A stretch of 18,007 nucleotides of DNA from assembly GCA_041687495.1 (NCBI GenBank), contig JAWLBR010000065.1, forward strand, positions 1 through 18,007, given 5' to 3'. Origin of the DNA: JAWLBR01 sp041687495. Its GTDB lineage: Bacteria; Bacillota; Limnochordia; DTU087; JAAYGB01. A program made the translations under genes and the position numbers. The notes beneath the pieces are model-generated. The model was not told where the DNA came from. It saw nothing but the letters and a program-made list of their open reading frames with translations, and made no database searches. Of this stretch, positions 1 through 7,637 are shown piece after piece. The first letter of the stretch is position 1; each line of letters starts with the position of its first letter.

Positions 1-703
1 CGCTGTTGTAGATCTCCTCTAGATCCCCTGGCGTAAGTAGCTGGGCAAAGGTGGGGCTCAGATGGGGTCTGGAATTACCAATCCCGACCAGGGCCAGATC
101 CACCTCTTTCCAGGCATCCAGAATACCCTTGACGTAGGCATCAGCCATCAAATATTGCTTAGTCAAGGCCTTCTCAACGACCAACGGAAGATGAAACGGA
201 AGCCAAGCTCCATTGCAAATTTCCGCCATTTTTCGGCAGGTCTCACTGACTTGGTAATCGGCTGGTTTGTCGCCGATCCACCCCAATAACGGGACAAATG
301 TGGTATTGAAAGCATCGTAAGGTGCGTAATAGGACATGCGATCGACCAGAGCTTTGTAAAAAGATCCCCACCCAATCCCCACCTTTAGGTTCGCACTCAG
401 TTCATCCCGCAAGACCTCAGCACATTTGCTCCCAAGGCAGTGTGTCAACGAAGGGTTCACCTTGTTGGCAATATGAGCTTTTTTTAGACCAAAAACATCC
501 GCTAGTTCGTTAGCCAAATTGGCATAGACTGCAGTGGGATAGTCAATGGTTATTTTTACTATCCCTTCGTTCTTGGCGTCATTCAGCCAACGCTGAATGG
601 TTCCCCGAGACGTCTGGTGCTGTCTTGCAATCTCAGCCTGTGTTTTCTCTTCAACATAATACTGATAGGCGACATCAGCCAAAAGTTGCTCCCGTTCGTT
701 CAT
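1..703 (-). CDS. SorC/DeoR-type sugar-binding transcriptional regulator (partial, C-terminus outside window)
   Basis: The reading frame runs from an ATG at 703 to the left edge without a stop, giving 234 visible residues. An excellent Shine-Dalgarno stretch (GGGGGGAGG) lies just upstream. Residues about 8-45 form a helix-turn-helix: AEIARQHQTSRGTIQRWL, followed by NEGIVKI, the usual SorC-family pattern. Residues about 58-234 match the start of the sugar-phosphate-binding effector domain, with the hallmark KVGIGWGSFYKAL at 107-119 and ALVGIGN at 204-210. Family members usually have 310-330 residues, so roughly 80-100 are missing to the left. Such proteins are effector-responsive repressors or activators of sugar catabolic genes, which usually lie next to them. 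The likely targets are therefore left of this window, and the ligand cannot be told. A palindrome 20 bases upstream of the start suggests autoregulation. Confidence 0.9.
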   Translation of the reverse strand, partial: MNEREQLLADVAYQYYVEEKTQAEIARQHQTSRGTIQRWLNDAKNEGIVKITIDYPTAVYANLANELADVFGLKKAHIANKVNPSLTHCLGSKCAEVLRDELSANLKVGIGWGSFYKALVDRMSYYAPYDAFNTTFVPLLGWIGDKPADYQVSETCRKMAEICNGAWLPFHLPLVVEKALTKQYLMADAYVKGILDAWKEVDLALVGIGNSRPHLSPTFAQLLTPGDLEEIYNS

Positions 704-722
704 AGACTCCTCCCCCCAATGA

Positions 723-743
723 GCATTTGCACTGTGCATATGC
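723..743. promoter_or_regulatory. Palindromic operator candidate upstream of the SorC-type gene
   Basis: Two 9-base arms, GCATTTGCA at 723-731 and TGCATATGC at 735-743, are complementary at 8 of 9 positions around a 3-base centre (CTG). The site ends 19 bases before the start codon of the SorC-type regulator at 703, where a bound repressor would block transcription. Autoregulation by the adjacent regulator is inference. A convincing -35/-10 pair could not be picked out beside it. Confidence 0.5.
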
Positions 744-822
744 TAACTTCTTCTTTCTGTGGGGATATCCTCCAACCCTGACAAAAATGATCTGCAAGAA
801 AAGGCAGTAGCCAATCACATAC

Positions 823-858
823 AAAAAAGCCCGTCAAAGGGATAATCCTAAGACGGGC
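823..858 (-). terminator. Intrinsic terminator after ktrB/trkH-like gene
   Basis: On the minus strand a perfect 7-bp stem (GCCCGTC / GACGGGC, 858-852 with 835-829) is followed directly by a run of six T. It lies about 68 bases after the stop of the potassium channel gene, so it ends the ktrA-ktrB transcript before the SorC-type gene. Confidence 0.85.
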
Positions 859-925
859 ATCAAAGTTTGGGTTTTTACTCCGGTCTCCCAGTGGGCTACT
901 ATTTCATTTGCTCGGCTAGCAGGAG

Positions 926-2296
926 CTAGCCCAAAGAGATCTTCTCTTCAGAGTATCTAACATTCCCGACGGTTAGCTGCCGCTGACCCAGAGCCACAGC
1001 GGCGGTCATGGGGCCAACCCTGCCGAGAAACATGGTAATAACTAACAGTAAATGCCCCACACTGTTCAGGTCTGATGTGATCCCCATGGATAGTCCCACC
1101 GTGCCAAAGGCCGACACTGCTTCAAAGAGGAGCTCCACAATTCCCAGATGCGGCTGAGTAATCAACAGCGCAATGGCAACCGTGACCACCAGGGCCGCAG
1201 CAAGACTGACGATGGTCACCGCCTTGCCAAAATACTCACGGGGAAGCCGCCGTTGACCAATCTCTATGTCCTGCTTACCCTTAAGAACACTGTACACCCC
1301 GTGAACGATGGTGGCGAAGGTAGTCGTCTTAATTCCCCCGCCTGTGGAGCCTGGCGAAGCCCCGATAAACATCAGCACCATCATAATCAGCAGCGTGCCT
1401 GGAAGAAGTGAGCCAGTGTCGACAACGTTGAAGCCTGCGGTTCGGGCGGTGACTGAAGTGAAAAACGCAGCCAAGAACTTGCCCGTAAAGCCAAGCTGTC
1501 CGAGGGTGGCGGGGTTCACCCACTCTAGTGCCATAACCAGCAGCATGCCCACAACAATTAGTGCCAAGGATATGCGAATAACTAGTCTGCTGTGCAAAGA
1601 CATCTGGCTATAACGGCGAATCCGCAGGATATCAATTAGTACGGTAAAACCCAAACCTCCGGAAACAATCAATCCGGCGAAAACAAACACGGCCAGAGGG
1701 TCGCTGGAATAGTTCATCAGGCTGCTGCCTGTCAGATCAAACCCGGCGTTGGCAAAAGCGGACACTGAATGGAAAACCGCAAAGTACAGCCCTTTTCCCA
1801 ACCCATAGCGAGGATAGAACACAAATAGTAAGAGAGCGGCTCCTATCGACTCGATAAAAATGGTAATTCCCAGCACGTAGCGGACGAGTCGAACTATACC
1901 GGCCACGTAGCTCTGATTTAGGTCTTCCTTGATAAACAATCTGTCACGTAGAGTAATAGTCCGACCCATTAGGAAGGCAAACAGCGTGGACATTGACATC
2001 AGCCCCAAAGCACCCACCTGTACGAGGACCAACACGACTGATTGTCCAAAGACAGAAAGATATGACCCAGAATCAACCACAGACAATCCGGTTACGCAAA
2101 CAGCACTGGTGGATGTGAAGAGCGCTTCGACCAGTGCCAGTCCCTGACCATTAGCGGTAGATTGCGGCAGCATCAGAAGCAGGGTGCCCAGAAGGATCAC
2201 CCCAGAGTAGCCGATTACCAGCACCTGCGCCGGGGACATGGGAGGTTTCTGGGCTTCTCGAAATCCGCCGCCAAAACCTCCGAGTCCAATGTTCAA
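926..2296 (-). CDS. ktrB: Potassium uptake channel subunit, KtrB/TrkH family
   Basis: This is a 456-residue, very hydrophobic membrane protein of the Trk/Ktr/HKT superfamily, which imports K+ (often Na+-dependent in Ktr systems). The four pore-loop selectivity segments are visible: CVTGL at about 67-71, NAGFD at 183-187, TAGFN at 287-291 and TVGLS at 399-403. The intramembrane gating loop GASPGSTGGGIKTTTF is at 312-327, and FLGRVGPMT, typical of KtrB, is near 423-431. Length fits KtrB (about 440-460) better than the longer TrkH. The start is a TTG 19 bases after the ktrA-like stop, with a weak AGAAAGAAG ribosome site. An in-frame ATG 19 codons later is possible but lacks a ribosome site. It forms an operon with the RCK subunit upstream, under the c-di-AMP riboswitch. 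The symbol rests on family resemblance. Confidence 0.93.
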   Translation of the reverse strand: MNIGLGGFGGGFREAQKPPMSPAQVLVIGYSGVILLGTLLLMLPQSTANGQGLALVEALFTSTSAVCVTGLSVVDSGSYLSVFGQSVVLVLVQVGALGLMSMSTLFAFLMGRTITLRDRLFIKEDLNQSYVAGIVRLVRYVLGITIFIESIGAALLLFVFYPRYGLGKGLYFAVFHSVSAFANAGFDLTGSSLMNYSSDPLAVFVFAGLIVSGGLGFTVLIDILRIRRYSQMSLHSRLVIRISLALIVVGMLLVMALEWVNPATLGQLGFTGKFLAAFFTSVTARTAGFNVVDTGSLLPGTLLIMMVLMFIGASPGSTGGGIKTTTFATIVHGVYSVLKGKQDIEIGQRRLPREYFGKAVTIVSLAAALVVTVAIALLITQPHLGIVELLFEAVSAFGTVGLSMGITSDLNSVGHLLLVITMFLGRVGPMTAAVALGQRQLTVGNVRYSEEKISLG

Positions 2297-2315
2297 TTAG
2301 ATCATCTTCTTTCTG

Positions 2316-2990
2316 TTAGTTCGACGGGTCCTGCAGATGGTCGAGCATGTCGTCTTTACCAATGGAAATTAGGACATCTCCTTCCAGAACTAGATCGTCG
2401 GGGCCTGGACCTACGATTATCCGCTCAGCTCTTTTGATGCCGACAATGTTAATGCCATATCTGGCCCGCAAATCCAGTTGCCTCAGGGACTTACCGACAA
2501 AGGCCTCCTTGGCTTTGATTTCCACAATGCTATATCCCGGTACTAGTTGAAGATGTTCAATGATGTTGCCAGAAATCAAGTTGTGGGCCAAACGGACACC
2601 CATGTCCCGCTCTGGATAGACAACTCTGGTAGCACCTACCTTGTCCAGTACCTTGCCGTGAATCTCAGTCTTTGCCTTGGCAATGATCTTGGCCACTCCG
2701 AGTTCCTGGGCTACGATGGTGCTGAGAATACTGGCCTGCAGATCCCCAATAGCCACAACCACCACGTCAAAGTTTCGGATCCCCAACTCCCGCATGGCTG
2801 CCTCATCAGTCGCGTCGGCTTGAACAGCATGTGTCACCGTATTGGCAAGCTCCTGAATTGGTTCTTCTCTGCTGTCGATGGCCAAGACTTCATAGCCCAT
2901 CCCTGCTAAGGTACAAGCCACACTAGAACCAAAACGTCCCAGTCCAACCACGACAAACTGTTTGCCATTTTTCCGCCTCCGAATTGCCAC
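2316..2990 (-). CDS. ktrA: Potassium uptake regulatory subunit, KtrA/TrkA (RCK) family
   Basis: This 224-residue cytosolic protein has the RCK layout: an N-terminal Rossmann fold (about 10-135) and a C-terminal RCK_C/TrkA_C domain (about 145-220). The nucleotide-binding motif GLGRFGSS is at 16-23, with an acidic residue at the end of beta-2 (AIDS, D39). In this family an octameric ring binds ATP/ADP and gates the membrane subunit; c-di-AMP binding to RCK_C is known for some KtrA proteins. Translation starts at GTG 2990. The nearest purine-rich ribosome site (AGGGG) is rather far, about 12 bases. No in-frame ATG lies near the start. The channel subunit follows after 19 bases. The gene sits directly behind the riboswitch and its terminator, so its expression is expected to fall when c-di-AMP is high. 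Confidence 0.93.
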   Translation of the reverse strand: MAIRRRKNGKQFVVVGLGRFGSSVACTLAGMGYEVLAIDSREEPIQELANTVTHAVQADATDEAAMRELGIRNFDVVVVAIGDLQASILSTIVAQELGVAKIIAKAKTEIHGKVLDKVGATRVVYPERDMGVRLAHNLISGNIIEHLQLVPGYSIVEIKAKEAFVGKSLRQLDLRARYGINIVGIKRAERIIVGPGPDDLVLEGDVLISIGKDDMLDHLQDPSN

Positions 2991-3068
2991 TTGTCGTCAC
3001 ATCCCCTACCCGGTCTGTTGCACATGAAAAGCCAACCACCAAAGCTCTCTTGAGAGTTTCCGAACAGC

Positions 3069-3098
3069 AAAAAACCACAGAGGGCTAGGTCTCTGTGG
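3069..3098 (-). terminator. Riboswitch expression-platform terminator
   Basis: On the minus strand a perfect 8-bp stem (CCACAGAG / CTCTGTGG) is followed by six T (complement of A3069-3074). It lies about 22 bases after the aptamer and 80 bases before the ktrA-like start, so it is an attenuator rather than an end-of-gene terminator. AGAGG just after the aptamer could pair with CCTCT in the 3' arm as an antiterminator, and GTAGGC of the aptamer can also pair with GCCTAC immediately before the stem. Both pairings were found by eye. Confidence 0.85.
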
Positions 3099-3120
3099 TG
3101 GTAGGCTAGTCCTCTCCTGT

Positions 3121-3233
3121 AACGCCTACGAGGTTAGCTGTCGGGCTAGAGAAGGAGAGTCCTCCATTCAAACGAATTGCGCCCCAAATAAACAAGTGGT
3201 TCCCCCGTTGTCCCTTGGACATTCGGCGATTGA
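3121..3233 (-). ncRNA. c-di-AMP riboswitch aptamer (ydaO/yuaA class)
   Basis: Read on the minus strand, the segment carries the conserved blocks of the ydaO/yuaA class. They are CGCCGAAT at the 5' end, CGGGGGAACCA, TTTGGGGCGCAAT, and the signature 3' end CCCGACAGCTAACCTCGTAG followed by GCG. The terminal stem P1 can form between CGCC (3228-3225) and GGCG (3126-3123). The class binds cyclic di-AMP and normally turns genes off; K+ transporter genes are classic targets. Here it sits upstream of a ktrA/ktrB-like pair and is followed by an intrinsic terminator, so genetic context and sequence agree. Exact boundaries are approximate. Confidence 0.92.
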
Positions 3234-3253
3234 GTTTTTCCTAACACTTGCTT

Positions 3254-3282
3254 ATTATACTGCGGCAGACGGCTTAATGCAA
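3254..3282 (-). promoter_or_regulatory. Sigma-70/SigA-type promoter of the ktrA-ktrB operon
   Basis: On the minus strand a perfect TATAAT -10 box (3259-3254) lies 17 bases after TTGCAT (3282-3277), a weak -35. A one-base shift (TTTGCA, 18-base spacer) matches 4 of 6. Initiation would fall near 3247, about 14 bases before the riboswitch. Confidence 0.7.
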
Positions 3283-3323
3283 ACAAATAATACCTCAGTT
3301 CCCAGTCCTGCTCTAGCCGCCTT

Positions 3324-4256
3324 CTACGACTCACGCATACGTGTCAGGAACTCCTCAACCTCAGGCTTGGTCGGAATTGAGCTTTGGGCACCTAACCTAG
3401 TTACCGTCAAAGCTCCCGCCGCCGAGGCATAGTCTATAGAGGTAGGCACATCATTGCCACCAGCCAAAGAAGCGGCTAGGCCCCCAATAAAGGCGTCACC
3501 GGCAGCCGTAGAATCGACGCTGGTCACCTCAAAGGCAGGGTAAACCTGTTCTCTATTGGCAGAGGTGTAAACCGCACCGTGTTTGCCAAGCGTCACCAAT
3601 ACTTCTGGAACTCCCATTGTCCCGATTACCCTACCGGCCTCAAGGGCACTAGGTACGTCCGTAACTGTAACCTGACTAATCAGGCTGGCTTCGGTCTCGT
3701 TGAGCACTAATAGACCAATACTGGCCATTAGTTCCGGTGGAAGCATGGCGGCAGGGGCAGGGTTGAGAATGACAAAAGCCCCCTTGGCCTTGGCCGTCTG
3801 AGCAGCGCAAACTACAGCGTCCATTGGTATCTCTAGCTGTAATATGAGTACACCAAAGTCCATTTGGTTAAGAAAAGGTTCCACAAATTCTGAGGTACAC
3901 TCCCCGTTAGCGCCAGGGACAACCACTATGGTGTTGTCCCCGGCCTTATCTACTGTGATCAGCGCTGTCCCGGTAGGAGCCGAATCTGAGGCCTCAACGT
4001 ATGACACATCCACTCCGGCTTCCTTCAGGCTGGTGAGCAGCACATTACCCAGACTATCCCTACCAACCTTTCCAACGTGGGAAACCATGGCCCCCAGCTT
4101 TGCAGCTGCCACGGCCTGATTAGCTCCTTTGCCGCCTGGGAAAGTATGAAAGTTGTCGCCGCTGATGGTCTCGCCCAGCTCGGGAAGACGGCTAACTGTA
4201 ACAACTAGATCTGCATTTAGGCTTCCAACTACAGCTACAGCCTGACTCGGCTTCAT
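3324..4256 (-). CDS. rbsK: Ribokinase, PfkB family
   Basis: Ribokinase phosphorylates D-ribose to ribose 5-phosphate in the cytoplasm. The 310-residue length matches the family (about 300-310). PfkB landmarks are all present: GSLNADLV at 11-18, the substrate motif GGKGANQA at 41-48, NPAPA at 165-169, NETEA at 186-190, VTLGKHGA at 221-228, and the anion-hole/catalytic signature DSTAAGDAF at 248-256 with D254 as catalytic base. The ATG at 4256 was chosen because GGAGG lies 8 bases before it; an upstream TTG at 4271 overlaps this ribosome site. The gene lies 39 bases after the glycohydrolase-family gene and probably shares its LacI-controlled transcript. No terminator follows before the riboswitch promoter. 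A related sugar kinase specificity cannot be excluded, but the motifs fit ribokinase best. Confidence 0.88.
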   Translation of the reverse strand: MKPSQAVAVVGSLNADLVVTVSRLPELGETISGDNFHTFPGGKGANQAVAAAKLGAMVSHVGKVGRDSLGNVLLTSLKEAGVDVSYVEASDSAPTGTALITVDKAGDNTIVVVPGANGECTSEFVEPFLNQMDFGVLILQLEIPMDAVVCAAQTAKAKGAFVILNPAPAAMLPPELMASIGLLVLNETEASLISQVTVTDVPSALEAGRVIGTMGVPEVLVTLGKHGAVYTSANREQVYPAFEVTSVDSTAAGDAFIGGLAASLAGGNDVPTSIDYASAAGALTVTRLGAQSSIPTKPEVEEFLTRMRES

Positions 4257-4295
4257 GCAAAAGCCCTCCAATCTGCCATAGTATTTTTGCTCAGC

Positions 4296-6404
4296 TTATC
4301 GCACCGGGCCGACAGTGATAGAATCAGCCGCCATTCTGCCTTCTTCACAGATGAGAGCTGCGGCTCCACCGGCCAAGGAGAAGTCCGAATCCTCGAGGTC
4401 AAAGATCTTTTCGTTATCAATCCAGGCCTCAATTTTGCTTCCTACTACTTGTAACGCCAACTCGTATGATTTGCCAAACTCCCAGTCAAATGCTTGCTCC
4501 GCCATGACACGCTGCTCGTCAAAGGACTTGACTAAGCGAACTGTACCATCGTTGCACAGCAGGAGTCCGATGTACCGCTTCATCCCCTGCGCTCTCGCAC
4601 CAATACCTGCTGCAGCCACCATATGAGGCGTCACTCTAGCACTGACTCTGTAGTCGGTCCATTCCCGGGTTCCCTGCATCAACAGCCCTGTTCCCTCGTT
4701 TTGGATTAGACGATATGGTTCGCTTCGAGTCTCCAGTTGATCAACACCATCGACCCAGGCCCTGCGCCACATTGAGCCACCCTCAACAGGCCTGTCTAGG
4801 TTCAGCTCAGGAACTCCATCCCATGTTAGATAGTCGAGATAGACGACACCATCGGCCCGAGTTTGCGAAGAGACTTCCACTCCAATCTCCGCAATGGGCT
4901 GCCCCTTAGTGTCAGGCACTGTCCAAGTAAAAGTATGAGCTTGACCAATAGACAACTCTACTGCAGGGCCATACATGATCTCCAGTTGGTCATCACCATC
5001 GTATCTGCGCAGATACATCCGGCACTGAACTTCTTTGTTGTTTTCCTGTCCAGCCACTACCCTAGCTCTCACCGTCTGACCAGAGTAAAGGGTTGGTGAG
5101 GCAATCAGGGTGTATCCTGGCATATTAATGGCCTCAGGGGGTACGAATGTCGGTGTGGCCACTCTGGCCGTCCGGCCGGGGGCGACGTGACTGTACCTAA
5201 TCGCTAAGCTTCGCTCCCCATCCTCGCTGAAGCCCGTCGCGTTTTCTACACAAGCAACACCTTTGCACTCAATGCTGTCCTCCGATTGCAAACCCTGCAC
5301 TGACCCAGGCAGCTCGAAGTGGAATCTAGCGCCATTCTTGGGGGCAACAGGCTCCAGCCCAGCCAGAATCCTACCCGCATTCACAATGTGATAGGTCTCA
5401 ATCGCGGCATCGGTGATGGCCCTGCCCCCATCCGCTGTTGGCAGGTACATGCGATCTGCCACTGGGCCTCTCCAGTCGGGACCATTGTCAATGCCTTCTG
5501 CACCATTTTTGATGCCCATCAAGCACCCGACATTAGCCGAGTTGCAGTCGGTATCCCACCCACCGGTGTTGACGATCATCAGTGCCTTCTGGAAGTCGTC
5601 TTCTGAATACAGAAGACTGAGGATAATCAACCCGTGGTTGGGAACCATGTGGCAGTTGCCGCCATATTTGTCGTATCCGTAGTTATCCTCCAGCCGCTGT
5701 CTTGCTTTGCGCCAATCGGGTTCTTCCTTATGCCAGCGGCGAATGTCTGAAATCATCTGGTAGATCACGGAATCCTGTGGAATGAACGATACGCCTATAT
5801 CGATGAGTTTGTTGATATCCGACTCAACAAATGCCGCAGCTTCCATGGCTGCTATTACTTGCGCTCCGTAGATCGCCTCACCATCATGGCTAACCGATCC
5901 AGCCCGACGGGCAAATTCAGCTGCCATCTTTGGATCCCCCGGAACCACCATGCCCCAACCGTCGATAAAGATCTGAGAACCAATTTGCTCAGAGACAACC
6001 TTGCCATTGAGCTCCATGGAACCACTCTTGGGTGCGGGAATCCCGTTTTTCAAGCGCAGATAGGCCGTATGCTCAGTGGAATTGCCTAGCCCTCCCCACC
6101 AGAGAATGGTCCTGTTTTCAATTAGGTAATTCATCCACGTCTTGCCAATTTGCTCAGCAGTCACATCACGGCTGTAACCATAGTCGGGCAATGCCCGCAG
6201 GAAGGTGAAAGTACCGGAGATGTCGTCATCGGTCACGATCAACGGCTTGTTTAGCTGCTCGTGGACGTAGTAGTTGATGTCCCCGAGTTCTTCCATGATG
6301 TGATTGTAATGCCAACCTTCAAATGGACGTCCCAGGTACACCCCAATGATTTTCCCCAATACCCCGGCGTACACTCGCTGCTCATAATCCGCAGGAATTG
6401 TCAT
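4296..6404 (-). CDS. ADP-ribosylglycohydrolase-family protein with C-terminal beta-sandwich/lectin-like region
   Basis: A 702-residue protein with two parts. Residues about 1-350 resemble the ADP-ribosylglycohydrolase (ARH/DraG) fold: an N-terminal metal motif TDDD at 58-61, SHDGEAIYGA at 172-181, and the C-terminal metal motif GGWDTDCNSANVG at 281-293. The family hydrolyses N- or O-glycosidic bonds to ADP-ribose using two Mg2+ ions. Residues about 355-545 look like a beta-rich, carbohydrate-binding-type region. Residues about 550-700 look like a concanavalin/LamG/DUF1080-type domain (EWTDYRVSARVTPHM, YELALQVVGSKIEAWIDNEK). No signal peptide or membrane segment is seen. The ATG at 6404 has GGGGGAG upstream. 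With LacI and ribokinase as neighbours, a catabolic role releasing a ribosyl-type sugar from a small molecule or glycan is more likely than protein de-ADP-ribosylation; this is inference and the substrate is unknown. Confidence 0.82.
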   Translation of the reverse strand: MTIPADYEQRVYAGVLGKIIGVYLGRPFEGWHYNHIMEELGDINYYVHEQLNKPLIVTDDDISGTFTFLRALPDYGYSRDVTAEQIGKTWMNYLIENRTILWWGGLGNSTEHTAYLRLKNGIPAPKSGSMELNGKVVSEQIGSQIFIDGWGMVVPGDPKMAAEFARRAGSVSHDGEAIYGAQVIAAMEAAAFVESDINKLIDIGVSFIPQDSVIYQMISDIRRWHKEEPDWRKARQRLEDNYGYDKYGGNCHMVPNHGLIILSLLYSEDDFQKALMIVNTGGWDTDCNSANVGCLMGIKNGAEGIDNGPDWRGPVADRMYLPTADGGRAITDAAIETYHIVNAGRILAGLEPVAPKNGARFHFELPGSVQGLQSEDSIECKGVACVENATGFSEDGERSLAIRYSHVAPGRTARVATPTFVPPEAINMPGYTLIASPTLYSGQTVRARVVAGQENNKEVQCRMYLRRYDGDDQLEIMYGPAVELSIGQAHTFTWTVPDTKGQPIAEIGVEVSSQTRADGVVYLDYLTWDGVPELNLDRPVEGGSMWRRAWVDGVDQLETRSEPYRLIQNEGTGLLMQGTREWTDYRVSARVTPHMVAAAGIGARAQGMKRYIGLLLCNDGTVRLVKSFDEQRVMAEQAFDWEFGKSYELALQVVGSKIEAWIDNEKIFDLEDSDFSLAGGAAALICEEGRMAADSITVGPVR

Positions 6405-6476
6405 AGAGTTTCTCCCCCACTTTGCCTAATATTTTGCTCTGTTACAAGACTTCTTCAACCTACAAGAGTGGCTGCT

Positions 6477-7523
6477 CTACCACCTACCAAGCGTATGCTG
6501 GTACACACGTGCTGCGCTTTCGCGCACAATCAAATTTGGCTTAAGCTTTATACGCCTCACTTCACAGTCCGGTTCAGCAATTCGCCTCAACAACAGCTGC
6601 GCAGACAGCTTTCCGAGCCGATACGTTTCTTGGGACACAGTTGTCAAGCTTGGAGAAACAATACTTGCATATTCAATGTCATCAAAGCCGCACACCGCAA
6701 GGTCCTCCGGCACCTTAATCCCAAGCTCACGGGCTCTCTCAATGACTCCAATGGCCATCAAGTCGTTTGCCGCGAACACTGCCGTTGGTGCCTCGGGCAG
6801 ATTCATCAACGAGTCCAAGGAGCCGTATCCGGTATACCGGGTAAAATCGCCGTGGACGACCAACGACTGGTCCACGGGAATCCCGAAATCGTTCAGGGCC
6901 GCAGCGTACCCTTTAACCCGCTCCTCTGAAGACACCACCCGGCGGGGACCAGCGATGTGTGCGATGCGGCGATGACCTAATCCGCAGAGATGCTGGGCAG
7001 CCTGGTAGGCTCCCAAGTAATGATCTGTCATTATGCAATCGACTTGAGGAAAATCAATGACTCGATCCACTAACACTATGGGGAACCTTTGCTGCTCCAA
7101 AAAATCCGTTATCTGGGCATCTCCTACAGTTTCAGATGGAATTACGATTACGCCATCAACCCTAGTCTGAGCTAACACACTCAGTATGTTCTCTTCTCTT
7201 CTCTTGCTCCCATCAGTGTTGAACAGCATCAACCGGTAGTCACTCTTCGAAGCAACATCATCAACGCCTCGAACAACTGTTGGAAAGAACGGGTTGGTCA
7301 CGTCAGGAATAACCAGCGCTACGATCATGCTTTCATTTGTTCGTAAGCTCCGGGCCATTGAGTTTGGTACATAATCTAGGGCTTCCATTGCCTCCCTAAT
7401 CTTGGTCCGAGTTTTTGCTCCAACATAGCCGGAGCTGTTGATGAACCGAGAAACTGTTGCTGCAGACACACCAGCCTTAGCTGCGACATCGTGAATGTTA
7501 GCCATCTCTGTAATCCATCCCAT
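6477..7523 (-). CDS. LacI/GalR-family transcriptional regulator
   Basis: A 348-residue repressor-type protein. The DNA-binding domain is near residues 8-65: ANIHDVAAKAGVSAATVSRF, followed by the recognition and hinge helices ending NSMARSLR. The rest is a periplasmic-binding-protein-like effector domain (IVALVIPDVTNPFFP, DGVIVIP, VFAANDLMAIGV, VCGFDDIEYA, SLTTVSQ), complete to its C-terminus. Two starts are possible: ATG 7523, with GGAAG 7 bases upstream, and ATG 7505, which gives the classical N-terminus MANIHDVA but has a weaker ribosome site. I kept the longer form. The next gene starts 72 bases downstream on the same strand, followed by ribokinase. A LacI-type palindrome overlaps its own -10 box, indicating autoregulation. 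The effector is probably a sugar linked to the glycohydrolase reaction. Confidence 0.93.
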   Translation of the reverse strand: MGWITEMANIHDVAAKAGVSAATVSRFINSSGYVGAKTRTKIREAMEALDYVPNSMARSLRTNESMIVALVIPDVTNPFFPTVVRGVDDVASKSDYRLMLFNTDGSKRREENILSVLAQTRVDGVIVIPSETVGDAQITDFLEQQRFPIVLVDRVIDFPQVDCIMTDHYLGAYQAAQHLCGLGHRRIAHIAGPRRVVSSEERVKGYAAALNDFGIPVDQSLVVHGDFTRYTGYGSLDSLMNLPEAPTAVFAANDLMAIGVIERARELGIKVPEDLAVCGFDDIEYASIVSPSLTTVSQETYRLGKLSAQLLLRRIAEPDCEVRRIKLKPNLIVRESAARVYQHTLGRW

Positions 7524-7623
7524 ACATCAACTTCCAAGACCCAGATGAATAACCCCAAATTGGCGCCTTGGAGCGGAATCGTAGCCACCTTGGCGAGGCA
7601 CGCCTATTCTTGCGTGAAAAACA

Positions 7624-7637
7624 TGTAATTGATTACA
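7624..7637. promoter_or_regulatory. LacI-family operator candidate
   Basis: TGTAAT and ATTACA form a perfect 6-bp inverted repeat around a 2-base centre, matching the general TGTAAN-NN-NTTACA shape of LacI/GalR-family operators. It lies about 100 bases upstream of the lacI-type start and overlaps its proposed -10 box, so binding would repress the operon. The link to this particular LacI protein is inference from proximity. Confidence 0.65.

Noticed and set aside
3146..3334. 62-residue minus-strand open frame across the riboswitch
   Set aside because: The stretch is explained by the riboswitch aptamer and its promoter; the peptide has no natural composition or ribosome site.
6261..6929. 222-residue plus-strand open frame
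   Set aside because: It lies antisense to the lacI and glycohydrolase genes, has an unnatural composition and no family motif; it mirrors the minus-strand codon pattern.
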